Part shown: positions 45,921 to 55,906 of the stretch, piece after piece | How positions within the stretch are numbered: position 1 is the stretch's first letter | Layout of the letters: each line of letters opens with the position of its first letter | NCBI GenBank assembly: GCA_948567375.1 | Contig: OX419756.1 | Location: 315,001-379,000 of the forward strand | From: Lunularia cruciata | Taxonomy: Eukaryota > Streptophyta > Marchantiopsida > Lunulariales > Lunulariaceae | DNA: 64,000 nucleotides | Reading direction: 5' to 3' | Program-made: the position numbers and the translations under genes | The notes under the pieces: generated by a model | The model's database searches: none | What the model was told of the DNA's origin: nothing | The model's input: only the letters and a program-made list of their open reading frames with translations

Positions 45921-45946
45921 TTTGTCGTTGCGACTTCAACTAGTAG

Positions 45947-47098
45947 GAAGTAATCTTACTTCCTACTACTCTGTCTTTGGGTTTCATATCTTCTACTTCT
46001 TCTACCAGATCCAACAATTCTCTTTCCTAATCTGAAATTCCATTAGTGGGTAACCCTTCTAAACCTTCATCTCACGACCCACTCTTCTCCAATGTTTCCA
46101 ATGGTAACTCTAAAGACATCTGCACTCCTATGTTATCTACTTTGGGTTTGGCTCTGACATCTTTCCAAAGTTTATCTATCTCTAATTTCACTATGTCTAA
46201 TCTAATCGCAATATTGTCTTCTACCTCTAAGATCTTCCTATCTACACAAGTCCTTAGACTTATCAGCAGCACATTCAAATCTGTATCTTTTGCCTATCTT
46301 TGCCTTGTCTCCTGCACCAACAATTTCAACTCGTGAAGCCTCGTTTCTTGAATTCGAACACTAGCCTCTGTACTCAACATTGCGTTCATCCTGAGGACTA
46401 TCTCCTTCAATGGCTCCAATCGCATTTTTCTTTCTCGCTCTCAATCTGTAAGCCAATCCTCCCTATATATTGCCAACTCTACTTCGAACTCAGCTTTCAC
46501 CGTTTCCTTCTCCTTCTCCTTTTGTACAATCTTCTCCTCCAGATTACGAAGTAAATCTTGTAATCTTTCTTCTTCCCTATATTGTGCTGCTAACTCTCTT
46601 TGCCAGAGCTGCTTCTTCTCTTCTACACTCTCCATCACCCTATCGAGCTCTTGATCCTTCGCTGCTACTCTCACCATAGCATGGATAAGTTCTACTCTTG
46701 AATCAGCAAATTGTTGCTTCAAGATCTCATATTCTACCACTTGTCTTTCCCTTGCTATATCACTCTTCTTAACAAGCTCTTCTCGATATCTCACTTCTCT
46801 CTTCAGGTCTTCAATTACCTGAGTCTTCACTATTGCCTCCGCTCGTAGTACTTCACTTTCCTCCTCACCTCGGGTTATGATTTTCTTCAACTCCAAGTTC
46901 TCTTCTTCTAATCACGCTAAGACCTGCAACACAATCTTCACCTCCGGACACTTTGATTGCATCTCCTTCTTCTTGTGTTCTAACTTCACCAACATAGGAC
47001 ACACCACCTCCCGCAAGTACTCGACTCCATCGCTCGCTACTACTCTTCTAGCATTGCAACTTCCCTTCTCAATTCATGTTCATCCGATACTCACCTTC
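45947..47098 (-). mobile_element. Family 1 LTR fragment, copy 8
   Basis: Contains only the C-terminal half of the LTR-encoded frame on minus (46441-46896, MELKKIITRGEEESEVLRAEA onward, and 46072-46278), ending at codons matching RRRVSGEHE near 47090. Left of 45947 it joins the N-terminal part of copy 5 at a short inverted sequence (GTAGGAAGTAATCTTACTTCC). On the right it stops at TGTGGTGCCC (47099). No LTR terminus is present. Confidence 0.75.
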
Positions 47099-47108
47099 TG
47101 TGGTGCCC
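47099..47108 (+). mobile_element. Ten-base stub of a plus-strand family 1 LTR
   Basis: TGTGGTGCCC equals the first ten bases of the plus LTRs (11359, 29746, 39694) and is immediately followed by the minus LTR end of element B. The simplest reading is that a plus LTR inserted into copy 8 and was then hit by B ten bases from its start, with the rest lying beyond the window. Confidence 0.5.
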
Positions 47109-47898
47109 TGTGACAACCCGGCAAATATCACTTTTGTGGTAATTGGGTAAGTAAAGTTCATTCCCACAGAGATACGAGTCAGAATTGGTCAAATACAAAG
47201 CAAAGTAACAATTTCAGTTCTTCTTGAGTTCTTCTTTAGTCTCTCAGGTAGAAACCACACCCAGAAGAGAGTAACAAGCACTGACTCGCAGTCTTGTCAC
47301 AAATTCAAACTTCTTAATCACAAATCCTTCAATTCTTTCCAAACAATCTTGATTGTGATGATTCAGGCTCTCCCGAAAATGGCACTTCACTGCAAAACGA
47401 CTTCGCCTCAGAATTGTGTTCCACCCCTCCACTAAAGGCACAACTTCCTCGATTCAAATTGCTTCACATCAACTTTGCATTGCACTCACAAACGCAGAAT
47501 ACTACCAACACTACAATTCCTCTCAGATCTGTCAAGGCATTGCTTCGATTGCACTTCACTCAAGATCAAAGACACAGAATGAAGATTAAGGCTGTGGAAT
47601 CCAACATCCAACAAGCACACTGACTTGCACTTCGAATTTCTTCACACACTCACATTTACAAACACAAAGTTGATACTCGGAATCAAGCTCAAGCTACGAG
47701 CACTGCTTCACAGCACTTCACTTTATCTATTCTCAGAAATAATGAGCACTGAACAACATTTTCCTACGAATGCCACTCTTAAATAGTAAAGCAATCGACA
47801 GTTCTAACAACTATACCGTTCTACCACAACTATTTTAACCTGCAGATCCAAAATGACAATGCACCTCTTCATATCTGCCCCTTCAAATCTCAAATTTG

Positions 47899-50513
47899 TT
47901 ACTTATCCGATCCGATGTCTACTTCTTCCTCGGCTTTCAAACCCGACCCCGAAGTAATCTTACTTCCTACTACATTTTCCTCGGGTTTCCCATCTCCTAC
48001 TTCTTCTACCAAATCCAGCAATTCTCTTTCCTGATCTGAAATTGCACTAGTGGGTAATCTATCTTACTCTTCATCCTTCGACCCACTTTTCTCTAATGTC
48101 TCTGAGGGCAACTCCAAAAGACATTTGGATTCCTATGTTATCTTCTTCAGGTTTTGCCTTAACATCTTGCCGAAGCTTTTCTAACTCTATTCTCACTAAA
48201 TCTAATCTAATCGCAATATTGTCTTCTACTTCTAAGATCTTCCTGTCTACACGAGTTCTGAGACTAATCAACAAGGCATTCAAATCTGTATCTTTCGCTT
48301 GTCTTCGCCTTGTCTCCTGCACCAACAACTTCAACTCGTGCAACCTTGTTTCTTCAATCCAAACGTTGGCTTTTGTACTTAACATTGCATTCACTCTGAG
48401 GACTATCTCCTTCAATGGCTCCAATTTTGTCTTTTGTTCTTGTTCCCAATCTACAAGCCATTCCTCTCTGTACATTGCCAACTCTTCTTCGAACTCGGCC
48501 TTCACCGCTTCCTTCTCTTTCTCCTTCTGTACGATTTTCTCTTCCTGATTACGAAGTAACTCTCGTAATCTCTCTTCTTCTCTATACCGCACAGACAACT
48601 CTCTTTGCTAGAGCTACTTCTTCTTCTCCATACTCTCCATCACTCGATCAAGCTCTTGGTCCTTTGATGCTACCCTCGCCATAGCATGGATAAGCTCTAC
48701 TCTTGAGTCAGCAAACTGCTGCTTCAAGATTTCAAATTCAGCTACATGTCTCTCCCTTGCTATGTCACTCTTCCTCACAAGATCCTCTCGATAGCTCACT
48801 TCTCTCTTCAGGGCTTCGATTACCTGACTTCTCTCTACTACTTCCGCTTGTAGTACTTCTCTCTCCTTCTCACCTCGGGTTATACTCTTCTTCAACTCCG
48901 AGTTTTCTTCTTCTAATCTCGCTACCACCTGCAATACAGTCTTTACCTCTGCACAAGTTGACTGCATCTCCTTCTTCTTCTTCTCCAACTTTACTAACAG
49001 TGGGCATACTACCTCTTGCAGGTACTCTACTCCCTCATTGGCAACTTCTTCCTCCCACTGAGTAATTTCGTGTTTCTCCTCATGTTCTTCTGATACGCGC
49101 CTTTGTCGCTGAAGTCTTCGTATCGGGATTGATGCCTCACTACCCATGCTATCTTCTGCATCTGCCTTCACTTTACTTGGCCTTGCCTCACACTTTGCCT
49201 TACGTCTCGAGCGAACTCCTTGCTGTACTGCGATCTTCTTCTCCTTGAGCACCAGTACTTTGTCTTCCAGCGCCATATTGTCTTTGGCTTCTACTTCGGC
49301 TGGCACTTCTTTGTATTCTTCAACCGCTAGTGCCAAGGTCATTTCTCCACTGTCTTCACTGTCACTGCTAGTATCTCCACTCTGCAGTGTTAGCTCAAGT
49401 TCCTCCTCACGTTCCGAGTCCTCCGTCTTGAGCTCGGCTTCGCCTTCTGAGTCTTCATCTTCCGACTCAATCACCACCATCCCTCGCCTCGAGTTATGCT
49501 TTTGCATCTTCCGAGGTTTCTTGTTTTCTTTGGCTTTTGTGTGCTGAGTTCTCTTCTTCGTCAGGGTACTTACCACGACCTCCACGTTTTTCCTTGTCTT
49601 CGCATAGTAGTCGTCTGTGCTCCGGATTTGAAGAATGTATCGCTGCTCCTCCGCGTCAACTTCTCTTCTCAAGTCAGGATGGAAATGAGACACCATTCTA
49701 TTGTGCTCCGCCAAATTGAGCAAATTCAACCTGAGGTAGAAATGTGCTGCAAATGGTACGATGTAGTGTGGAGGCAACTTATCCCGCAGATTCCACACCA
49801 TCTGCCTTGTTCTCCCGTGAAAGCACCTTGCCCAATTGATCGGTTCTACTGCAAATAACTTGTGAAAGAACACCGCTTGGTGTTTCATCACATAAGTGGT
49901 TCTCTCCGGCTTCAGGATGGCCATTAGTGCACTCACAATTCCTCTCCTCACAGGGTCTTTGTAGCTCTCAACTTTGTACCCATTCTTCGTTCTCTTCGAC
50001 GAGAAGGCATCTCTCACCTCCTGCGTTTCTTGGGCTATCTCTCCATTCCCCAAGAATGTGGCTCCCTGCTCCGAACCTGCCTCCTTCTTGAGTACGAGTC
50101 TCCAATCCGACTCTGTCCAGCGAGCCGGATTTCCTCTCTTCCCGTCTTCCTCGGGACCATCGAGACACTTACTCTCGATGATTTCTGTCATGAATCTTGG
50201 AAAACTTACATTCCAGTTCCATGCCAGAAAGGTGATCCGAAGTCGGCTCCAAGACTTCACTAATATATATATAGTGAAGTCGGCTCAAGACTTTGATCCT
50301 CGCTACTACATCTTATCTCCAAACTGCATGATTTCTCACTGCGAATTCAGAGTTTCTATTCCCTCCTCCTCACATCTCTTCTAATTTCTTACTGTCTCTC
50401 GATGTCTCTCTCGCGACTTCTCCCTTGCGCACTTACCCGAGTACAACTTTATTTCCCTTTCCCCGATCACCTGCAAGACGACTTCTCAACGGCAAAGGAA
50501 AATTGCTTGACAT
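47899..50513 (-). pseudogene. LTR-encoded coiled-coil protein, element B 3' LTR
   Basis: The copy with the longest uninterrupted reading: 548 codons open from 50260 to 48614, covering FLAWNWNVSFPRFMTEIIESKC, YVMKHQAVFFHKLFAVEPINWA, PFAAHFYLRLNLLN, the acidic block (ESEDEDSEGEAELKTEDSE) and the first part of the coil. One stop and shift follow near 48605. The coil continues 48598-48071, with an extra A near 48117 that breaks the tail. The start ATG is at 50513 (MSSNFPLPLRS). The 37-bp insertion at 50239-50290 separates this N-terminus from the rest, and a stop lies near 50310. Confidence 0.85.
50239..50290. repeat. 37-bp insertion with a palindrome and a direct repeat
   Basis: GAAGTCGGCTC occurs at 50239 and again at 50276. 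Between them is CTTCACTA-ATATATAT-TAGTGAAG-type inverted sequence (arms of 8 bp, AT-rich loop). Other LTR copies have a single GAAGTCGGCTCAAGAC here. It looks like a small templated or hairpin insertion and shifts the LTR-encoded frame. Confidence 0.75.
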
Positions 50514-50532
50514 TTTGTCATTGCAGTTTCGA

Positions 50533-50540
50533 TTTTTATA
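50533..50540 (-). promoter_or_regulatory. TATA box of the element B 3' LTR
   Basis: TTTTTATA in plus orientation, i.e. TATAAAAA on minus, whose first base is 27 nt before the ATG at 50513, as in the other copies. Confidence 0.72.
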
Positions 50541-50927
50541 GAGTTTCACTTCTTCGTCTTCCGTCGCTTTGAGTTTCTATCAAGAAATCACACCTCCTGC
50601 ATGCACCTATTACTATCAATCAACCTTCGCGCGTATGAGCCGCCAGTTTTGAAACAGCTCCTTCTTGAATTTCTCGCCCCGACGAAAGGTTGTTAGACTG
50701 TCTTTGCCTCGGGTTGACCTCCCCCCAATCTGAAGACAATTTACTTCATATGGTATGCTGACAGGGCATTTCCGAGGACTTCGCCTTATGACCCGAAGTC
50801 ACTTAACTTCACGTTTCATCCCAAAGACACTTTTCTTCTCCTTCTTCGGCCATACAAGCACAATCCAACCTCTCTATACACTTCTTCTCCTTTATTTTGA
50901 AAAAACAAAAAATGTGGGCACCACATA

Positions 50928-50938
50928 CCCCCTCCCTC
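50928..50938 (-). other. Polypurine tract of element B
   Basis: GAGGGAGGGGG on minus, separated by TA from the 3' LTR, identical to element A's tract and overlapping the pol stop codon (50937-50939). Confidence 0.9.
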
Positions 50939-51487
50939 AAATGTGAGCGTCCCCATGAACATAGACCTTGGATGTCTTAGAAACTTCTGAGTCTGTGGTC
51001 CAATATCTCTGAACTCTCCACCCGTTTACTTGAGTGGCAAAAGGATTACCTTCCAAATTGACGAGTTGCATGGATCCATTTTTGTAAAGATGAAGAACTC
51101 GATAGGAACCCATCCATCTCAAATGCAACTTGCCTGGAAAAAATATTTGGTGATTGTCATATAACAAAACCAAATCCCCTTCTTGTACAGTCACAGGCTT
51201 GATTCTCTGATCGTGTCTGACTTTCCTCTTTGCTTGTACTTCTTTTGTGGTTTGCATTGCATTGTCTCTTTTCTCTTCTAACCACATCAGTTGATGAATC
51301 CAAAGATCCTGACTTTCCTCTTCCGACATCCGTTCTTTGCACAGAACTCGATATGTTGGAACCTCAAATTCAACTGGTAGTATGGGATGCAAGCCATATG
51401 TCAAGAAGTATGGGGTTTGTTTGGTTGTAATCTTCTCTGTCGTTCGATATGCCCACAACGTGGCTGGTAATTTTGTATCCCAGTCAT
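50937..51487 (-). pseudogene. Element B integrase, C-terminal part
   Basis: Open from the element D insertion point to the pol stop: DWDTKLPATLWAYRTTEKITT, PYFLTYGLHPILPVEFEVP, EGDLVLLYDNHQIF and MGSYRVLHLYKNGSM, ending VHGDAHI. Element A has a stop in MGPY-VLHL where B keeps Arg, so B is better preserved here. The upstream half resumes at 55907. Confidence 0.88.
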
Positions 51488-51920
51488 ACGCTGTCGTGGG
51501 GAACGTTCGGTATTGAGAGTGCGCCGAGCACATGGCTGCTTGTGCTTAGTTTCCTGAGGTTGACTCACCCTGAAGGTTTTGTTTTATCCTTGACTTTCGT
51601 AAACCCAATCTTGTCATGCGAGGCTGGTGTTATGGTTTCTACCTCTGCTTGGTCTCATATCCTATTTTCTCGTTAGGTTCAAGCTATGGTTCGGGATCTG
51701 GCAGTTCATAGACCTAGGTCCGGTGGCCCTTTCATAAAATAAAATAAACAACAACTGAGTGATCTAACTGAACATAAATCCGGCACTCAGATCATTTAAT
51801 TATGCTTTTCACCTGGACCAGACTGAGAGATCCTAGAATGGAGTTTCCTCAACTCTAGTCACAATTCATAACACAAATCTGCTTCCAAGACTCATTTCAC
51901 ATTTTGAAATTTCCTATCCT

Positions 51921-52490
51921 GGTCCAAAACACAGTCCTAAGGCATCTCCAAAAGCCTTCAGCCCTTCAAGATTCCCTTCACATTTTGAAATTTCTGTCAT
52001 GGTCCAAAACACAGTCCTAAAGCATCTCCAAAACCTTCAGCCTTCAAGACTCATTTCACATTTCGAAATTCCTATCCTGGTCCAAAACACAGTCCCAAGG
52101 CATCTCCAAAAGCCTTCAGCCCTTCAAGACTCCTTTCACATTTCAAAAATTCCTATCCTGGTCCAAAACACAGTCCTAAAGCATCTCCAAAACCTTCAGC
52201 CTTCAAGACTCCTTTCACATTTCGAAATTCCTATCCTGGTCCAAAACACAGTCCTAAGGCATCTCCAAAAGCCTTCAGCCCTTCAAAACTCCCTTCACAT
52301 TTTGAAATTTCTGTCCTGGTCCAAAACACAGCCCTCATGCATCTTCAAAAGCCTTCAGCCCTTCAAAACTCCTCTCACATTTTGGAAAGTTCTCTCCTGG
52401 TCCAAAACACAGCCCTCAGGCATCTCCAAAAGCCTTCAGCCCTTCAAGACTCCTTTCACATTTTGAAAATTCCTATCCTGGTCCAAGCAC
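51921..52490. repeat. About 80-bp tandem repeat in the element D LTR
   Basis: GGTCCAAAACACAG recurs at 51921, 52001, 52079, 52160, 52238, 52319 and 52399, with the variant GGTCCAAGCACAG at 52480, giving unit lengths of 78-81. Each unit includes GGCATCTCCAAAAGCCTTCA and TTCACATTTTGAAATT. This array is absent from the truncated 5' LTR. Confidence 0.9.
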
Positions 52491-52800
52491 AGCCCTACAC
52501 TCTCACATTTTGAAATTTCCTCTCCTGGTCCAAGCACAGCCTGCACTCTCACCTTTCGAAAATTCCTCTCCTGGTCCAATCACAGCCCTGCACTCTCACA
52601 TTTCAGAATTCCTCTCCTGGTCCAAGCACAGCCCTGCACTCTCACATTTCGAAATTGCTCTCCTGGTCCAAGCACAGCCCTGCACTCTCACATTTCAAAA
52701 TTGCTCTCCTGGTCCAAGCACAGCCCGGCACTCTCACATTTTGAAATTGCTCTCCTGGTCCAAGCACAGCCCTGCACCCTCACATTTCGAAATTCCTCTC
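52480..52800. repeat. About 46-bp tandem repeat in the element D LTR
   Basis: GGTCCAAGCACAGCCCTGC with CACTCTCACATTTCGAAATT repeats seven times or so at 45-48 bp steps. It appears derived from the 80-bp unit by loss of the CATCTCCAAAAGCC part. Two units survive in the right LTR (from 54915). Confidence 0.87.
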
Positions 52801-53066
52801 CTGTCCAACTCGAAAATCCTGGCCCTGATTGTTCCTCTTCCACCCTTCAGTTCTCGAGAAATTTTCTCCCCTGCACTCTCAAGCTCTCCTGTCCAACTCG
52901 AAAATCCTCTCCTGTGTGTGTTCCTCTGTCCAAACCCTCCAGCTTCTCGAGAATTTCTCCCCCTGCCAAACCCTCTCCTGTCCAACTTGAAATTTTTTTT
53001 CCTATGTGTGTTCCTCTGTCCAAACCCTCCAGCTTCTCGAGAATTTCTCCTCTTGCCAAACCCTCT

Positions 53067-53376
53067 CCTGTCCAACTCGAAATTTCCTCTCCTGATTTTT
53101 CCTCTGTCCCTAAAAAGCCTTCATGACTACTCCTTCCTGATCATTCCAGTCCCTTTCGATTCACTTCCTTCCTGCCCACCTTCTGTCCTCTGACCCCAAA
53201 CTCCTCGTGTCATTTCCCTCTCCTGTCCAACTCTAAATTTCCTCTCCTGATTTTTCCTCTGTCCCTAAAAAGCCTTCATGACTACTCCTTCCTGATCATT
53301 CCAGTCCCTTTCGATTCACTTCCTTCCTGCCCACCTTCTGTCCTCTGCCCCAAACTCCTCCTGTCATTTCCGAAAA
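53067..53376. repeat. 155-bp direct duplication in the element D LTR
   Basis: CCTGTCCAACTCGAAATTTC starts one unit near 53067 and a near-identical one near 53222. The same duplication is in the right LTR (about 55288 and 55443), so it predates insertion. Confidence 0.87.
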
Positions 53377-53742
53377 AAAAAAACCCTTTTTCTCCCGAAA
53401 CTCCTCGGTCCCTTTTCAGAAAAAACCCTACTCCTTTCTTCTCCCGAAAATTTCTGCCACTCCTCTCGAAATCCTCTGCCAAACCCTCTCGAAATCTTTT
53501 GGCATTTTGTGAAAACCCTCAGCCCTTCTCTGTCTCCTCACTTTCTCCCAAAACAAGATAGCAAAACCACACCCAAGATATATTATCATAAATCCCTGTT
53601 CCTTACAACAAATAAAAGAGAAAAGAAAATTCATCACACCAAAAGCCTCAAGGGTACACGTGGGCTATTTTCCCGACGACATCCACCCCCACCAATCCTG
53701 TGCAGCCACCGGTCTGCACCAGCAAGTCCAGAGTGATCAATA

Positions 53743-54890
53743 TCAGCGTTCTTCAATGGCATCGTCCAAATCTCCTCCTGAGCCGAAGTCACTATCTCTT
53801 TCCTCCTCGGCTCCTGATTGCCTCTTGAAAAGTTTAACCCTTTTCCCTGCATATGGCAGACGATGTTTAGTACCATCGAGCTCTCGCACACTGTAGGTGG
53901 CATTCCCGTGAACTTTGGTAACAACAAATGGGCCATGCCAACGGCGGGCAAACTTTTTGAGGGTCAAATGTTGTACGTCTAGGCTATTATCAGAAACCAG
54001 CACCCAATCTCCTTCATTGATAGGCATCGGTCGCAGTCGGTGAGTCTTGTCAAAGTATACTTTGTTCCTCAGCCGTGCTTCCTTCACCTTCTCGCGTGCC
54101 ACTTGTATTCTCTGTGGTGTCAGGTTAAAGTGCTCGATCCTGCGCATTATCAACTCCTCTGTGGACACATTATCCTCCCACTGAACAGTTCTCCAACTAA
54201 TGATGTCCTCTTCCACAAGCATAATAGGTAAGTGTCCTGATACTAACTCAGCAGGTGGCATCCCAGTTACCGAGCTGCAAGTTAACCTATCAGCCATAAG
54301 TGCTAAGGGCAGCAAATCAGGCCATATGTATGTCTCACCTTGGCAAGCCTTCACCAAAGCATCACTATCGGCGGATGACCTCGTTCACTCTTACCATTGG
54401 CTTCCGGATTGTAGGCAGTAGTCAGGTTCAGCTTGATATTGAACTTAGCAAAGAAGTCAGCTACTTCCCTTGCATCCAATTCACCTCGATCTGCTCTCAT
54501 CCGGTAGAAACATCCGTACCTGGCAATGATATCCTCTAAGACAAACCGACACACCTGTTGGGTATGTGTAGATGACAATGCTCTTCCTTCCACATAATTA
54601 GACAAGTCTTCCCTAGCTAGTACTAGATATTTAGCTCCTCGGACTCCTAAAGGCATATGAACCAAGTCCAAAACCCACTGAAAATGGAGATTCAGCGGAT
54701 AAGTAGGTTTCAACCCATCTCTGTGCCTTACCTTGGAGTAGATCTGACAGATTTCACAGGTTTCCACATACCGTCGTACCTCTTTATAAATACCTGGCCA
54801 CCAGTACAAACCCCGGATGTGCTCGTATGTACCTTGAACCCCACGGTGTCCGGCAGCATCCGCGTCATGTGACTCCCGTAGCACTCTCTG
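53743..54890 (-). pseudogene. Element D integrase
   Basis: 54351-54890 (minus): zinc-binding part HDADAAGHRG and CEICQ, WVLDLVHMPLG with the first catalytic Asp, KYLVLAREDLSNYVEGRAL, then MRADRGELDA with the second Asp and AYNPEANGKSERGH with the Glu. A shift near 54360 leads into 53743-54357: LLPLALMADRLTCSSVTGMPPAELVSG, INEGDWVLVSDNSLDVQHLTLKKFARRWHGPFVV and LPYAGKRVKLFKR. The LVLAREDLSNYVEGRAL core differs from both plant types in this window; from memory it is closest to integrases I associate with fungal Ty3/gypsy elements. That resemblance needs a tree before use. Confidence 0.8.
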
Positions 54891-54914
54891 CTTCGTTTCC
54901 TCATCTCCCAAAGA

Positions 54915-55902
54915 GTCAAAATTGCTCTCCTGGTCCAAGCACAGCCCTGCACTCTCACATTTTGAAATTGCTCTCCTGGTCCAAGCACAGCCCTGCACCC
55001 TCACATTTCGAAATTCCTCTCCTGTCCAACTCGAAAATCCTGGCCCTGATTGTTCCTCTTCCACCCTTCAGTTCTCGAGAAATTTTCTCCCCTGCACTCT
55101 CAAGCCCTCCTGTCCAACTCGAAAATCCTCTCCTGTGTGTGTTCCTCTGTCCAAACCCTCCAGCTTCCCGAGAATTTCTCCCCCTGCCAAACCCTCTCCT
55201 GTCCAACTCGAAATTTTTTTTCCTATGTGTGTTCCTCTGTCCAAACCCTCCAGCTTCTCGAGAATTTCTCCTCCTGCCAAACCCTCTCCTGTCCAACTCG
55301 AAATTTCCTCTCCTGATTTTTCCTCTATCCCTAAAAAGCCTTCATGACTACTCCTTCCTGATCATTCCAGTCCCTTTCGATTCACTTCCTTCCTGCCCAC
55401 CTTCTGTCCTCTGCCCCCAAACTCCTCCTGTCATTTCCCTCTCCTGTCCAACTCAAAATTTCCTCTCCTGATTTTTCCTCTGTCCCTAAAAAGCCTTCAT
55501 GACTACTCCTTCCTGATCATTCTAGTCCCTTTCGATTCACTTCCTTCCTGCCCACCTTCTGTCCTCTGCCCCAAACTCCTCCTGTCATTTCCGAAAAAAA
55601 AAAACCCTTTTTCTCCCGAAACTCCTCTATCCCTTTTCAAAAAAAAACCCTACTCCTTTCTTCTCCCGAAAATTTCTGCCACTCCTCTCGAAATCCTCTG
55701 CCAAACCCTCTCGAAATCTTTTGGCATTTTGTGAAAACCCTCAGCCCTTCTCTGTCTCCTCACTTTCTCCCAAAACAAGATAGCAAAACCACACCCAAGA
55801 TATATTATCATAAATCCCGGTTCCTTACAACAAATAAAAGAGAAAAGAAAATTCATCACACAAAAGCCTCAAGGGTACACGTGGGCTATTTTCCCGACGA
55901 CA
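54915..55902 (-). mobile_element. Element D 5' LTR, partial (988 bp)
   Basis: Matches 52696-53691 nearly base for base, including the 155-bp duplication and the poly-A/poly-T runs, and ends at ACGACA. It stops abruptly at 54915 inside a 46-bp repeat unit and joins integrase coding sequence (GACTCTTTGGGAGATGAG). About 1.2 kb of LTR plus PBS to RNase H were removed by one deletion. Confidence 0.88.
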
Positions 55903-55906
55903 ACGC

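Larger units (their letters stand above)
29221..45940 (-). mobile_element. Family 1 LTR, copy 5, split by element A
   Basis: The 3' terminal part is 29221-29745 (start TATGACAACCCG, where the canonical start is TGTGAC) and the remainder is 43082-45940. Across the join the sequence reads continuously (CTTGCACTTCAAATTT then CTCCACACACTC) once one copy of AATTT is removed. The right side ends in the N-terminal codons of the LTR-encoded frame at about 45940, so the U3 part is missing. It interrupts the RNase H of the chromovirus fragment at 29220. Confidence 0.88.
47109..50925 (-). mobile_element. Element B 3' LTR (3817 bp)
   Basis: Both ends are intact (TGTGACAACCCGG at 47109, TGGGCACCACA to 50925), and it is next to the PPT. 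It is the longest LTR here; part of the extra length is a 37-bp insertion near 50276. TATAAAAA lies on minus at 50540-50533. Confidence 0.93.
51492..53691 (-). mobile_element. Element D 3' LTR (2200 bp), pyrimidine-rich with tandem repeats
   Basis: Bounded by TGTCGT (51492) and ACGACA (53691), followed by a purine tract on minus (GGTGGGGGTGGA, 53703-53692) that serves as PPT. The plus strand is almost all C/T with scattered A. It holds three repeat arrays (51921-52490, 52480-52800, 53067-53376). Apparent plus-strand frames here (for example 52510-53193) are repeat translations, not genes. Confidence 0.88.
51492..55902 (-). mobile_element. Element D: internally deleted Ty3/gypsy retrotransposon (4411 bp) inside B
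   Basis: The outer ends are TGTCGTGGGG (51492) and TTCCCGACGACA (55902), a TGTCGT...ACGACA inverted pair, with ACGC on both sides (51488-51491 and 55903-55906), a 4-bp duplication. Removing D and one ACGC restores element B's integrase reading across CAGTCATACGCATAATT. On minus: a partial 5' LTR (55902-54915), an integrase-only internal part and a complete 3' LTR (53691-51492). PBS, gag, protease, RT and RNase H are deleted. Confidence 0.9.

Noticed and set aside
51880-52800. CRISPR-like array
   Set aside because: The units are contiguous tandem repeats of 80 and 46 bp with no unique spacers, lying inside an LTR of a plant retroelement.
52510-53193. A 227-codon plus-strand frame in the element D LTR
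   Set aside because: It is the translation of the 46-bp and 155-bp repeats (PSLSWSKHSPAL-type strings); there is no non-repeat sequence, and it recurs at 54827-55471 only because the LTR is duplicated.
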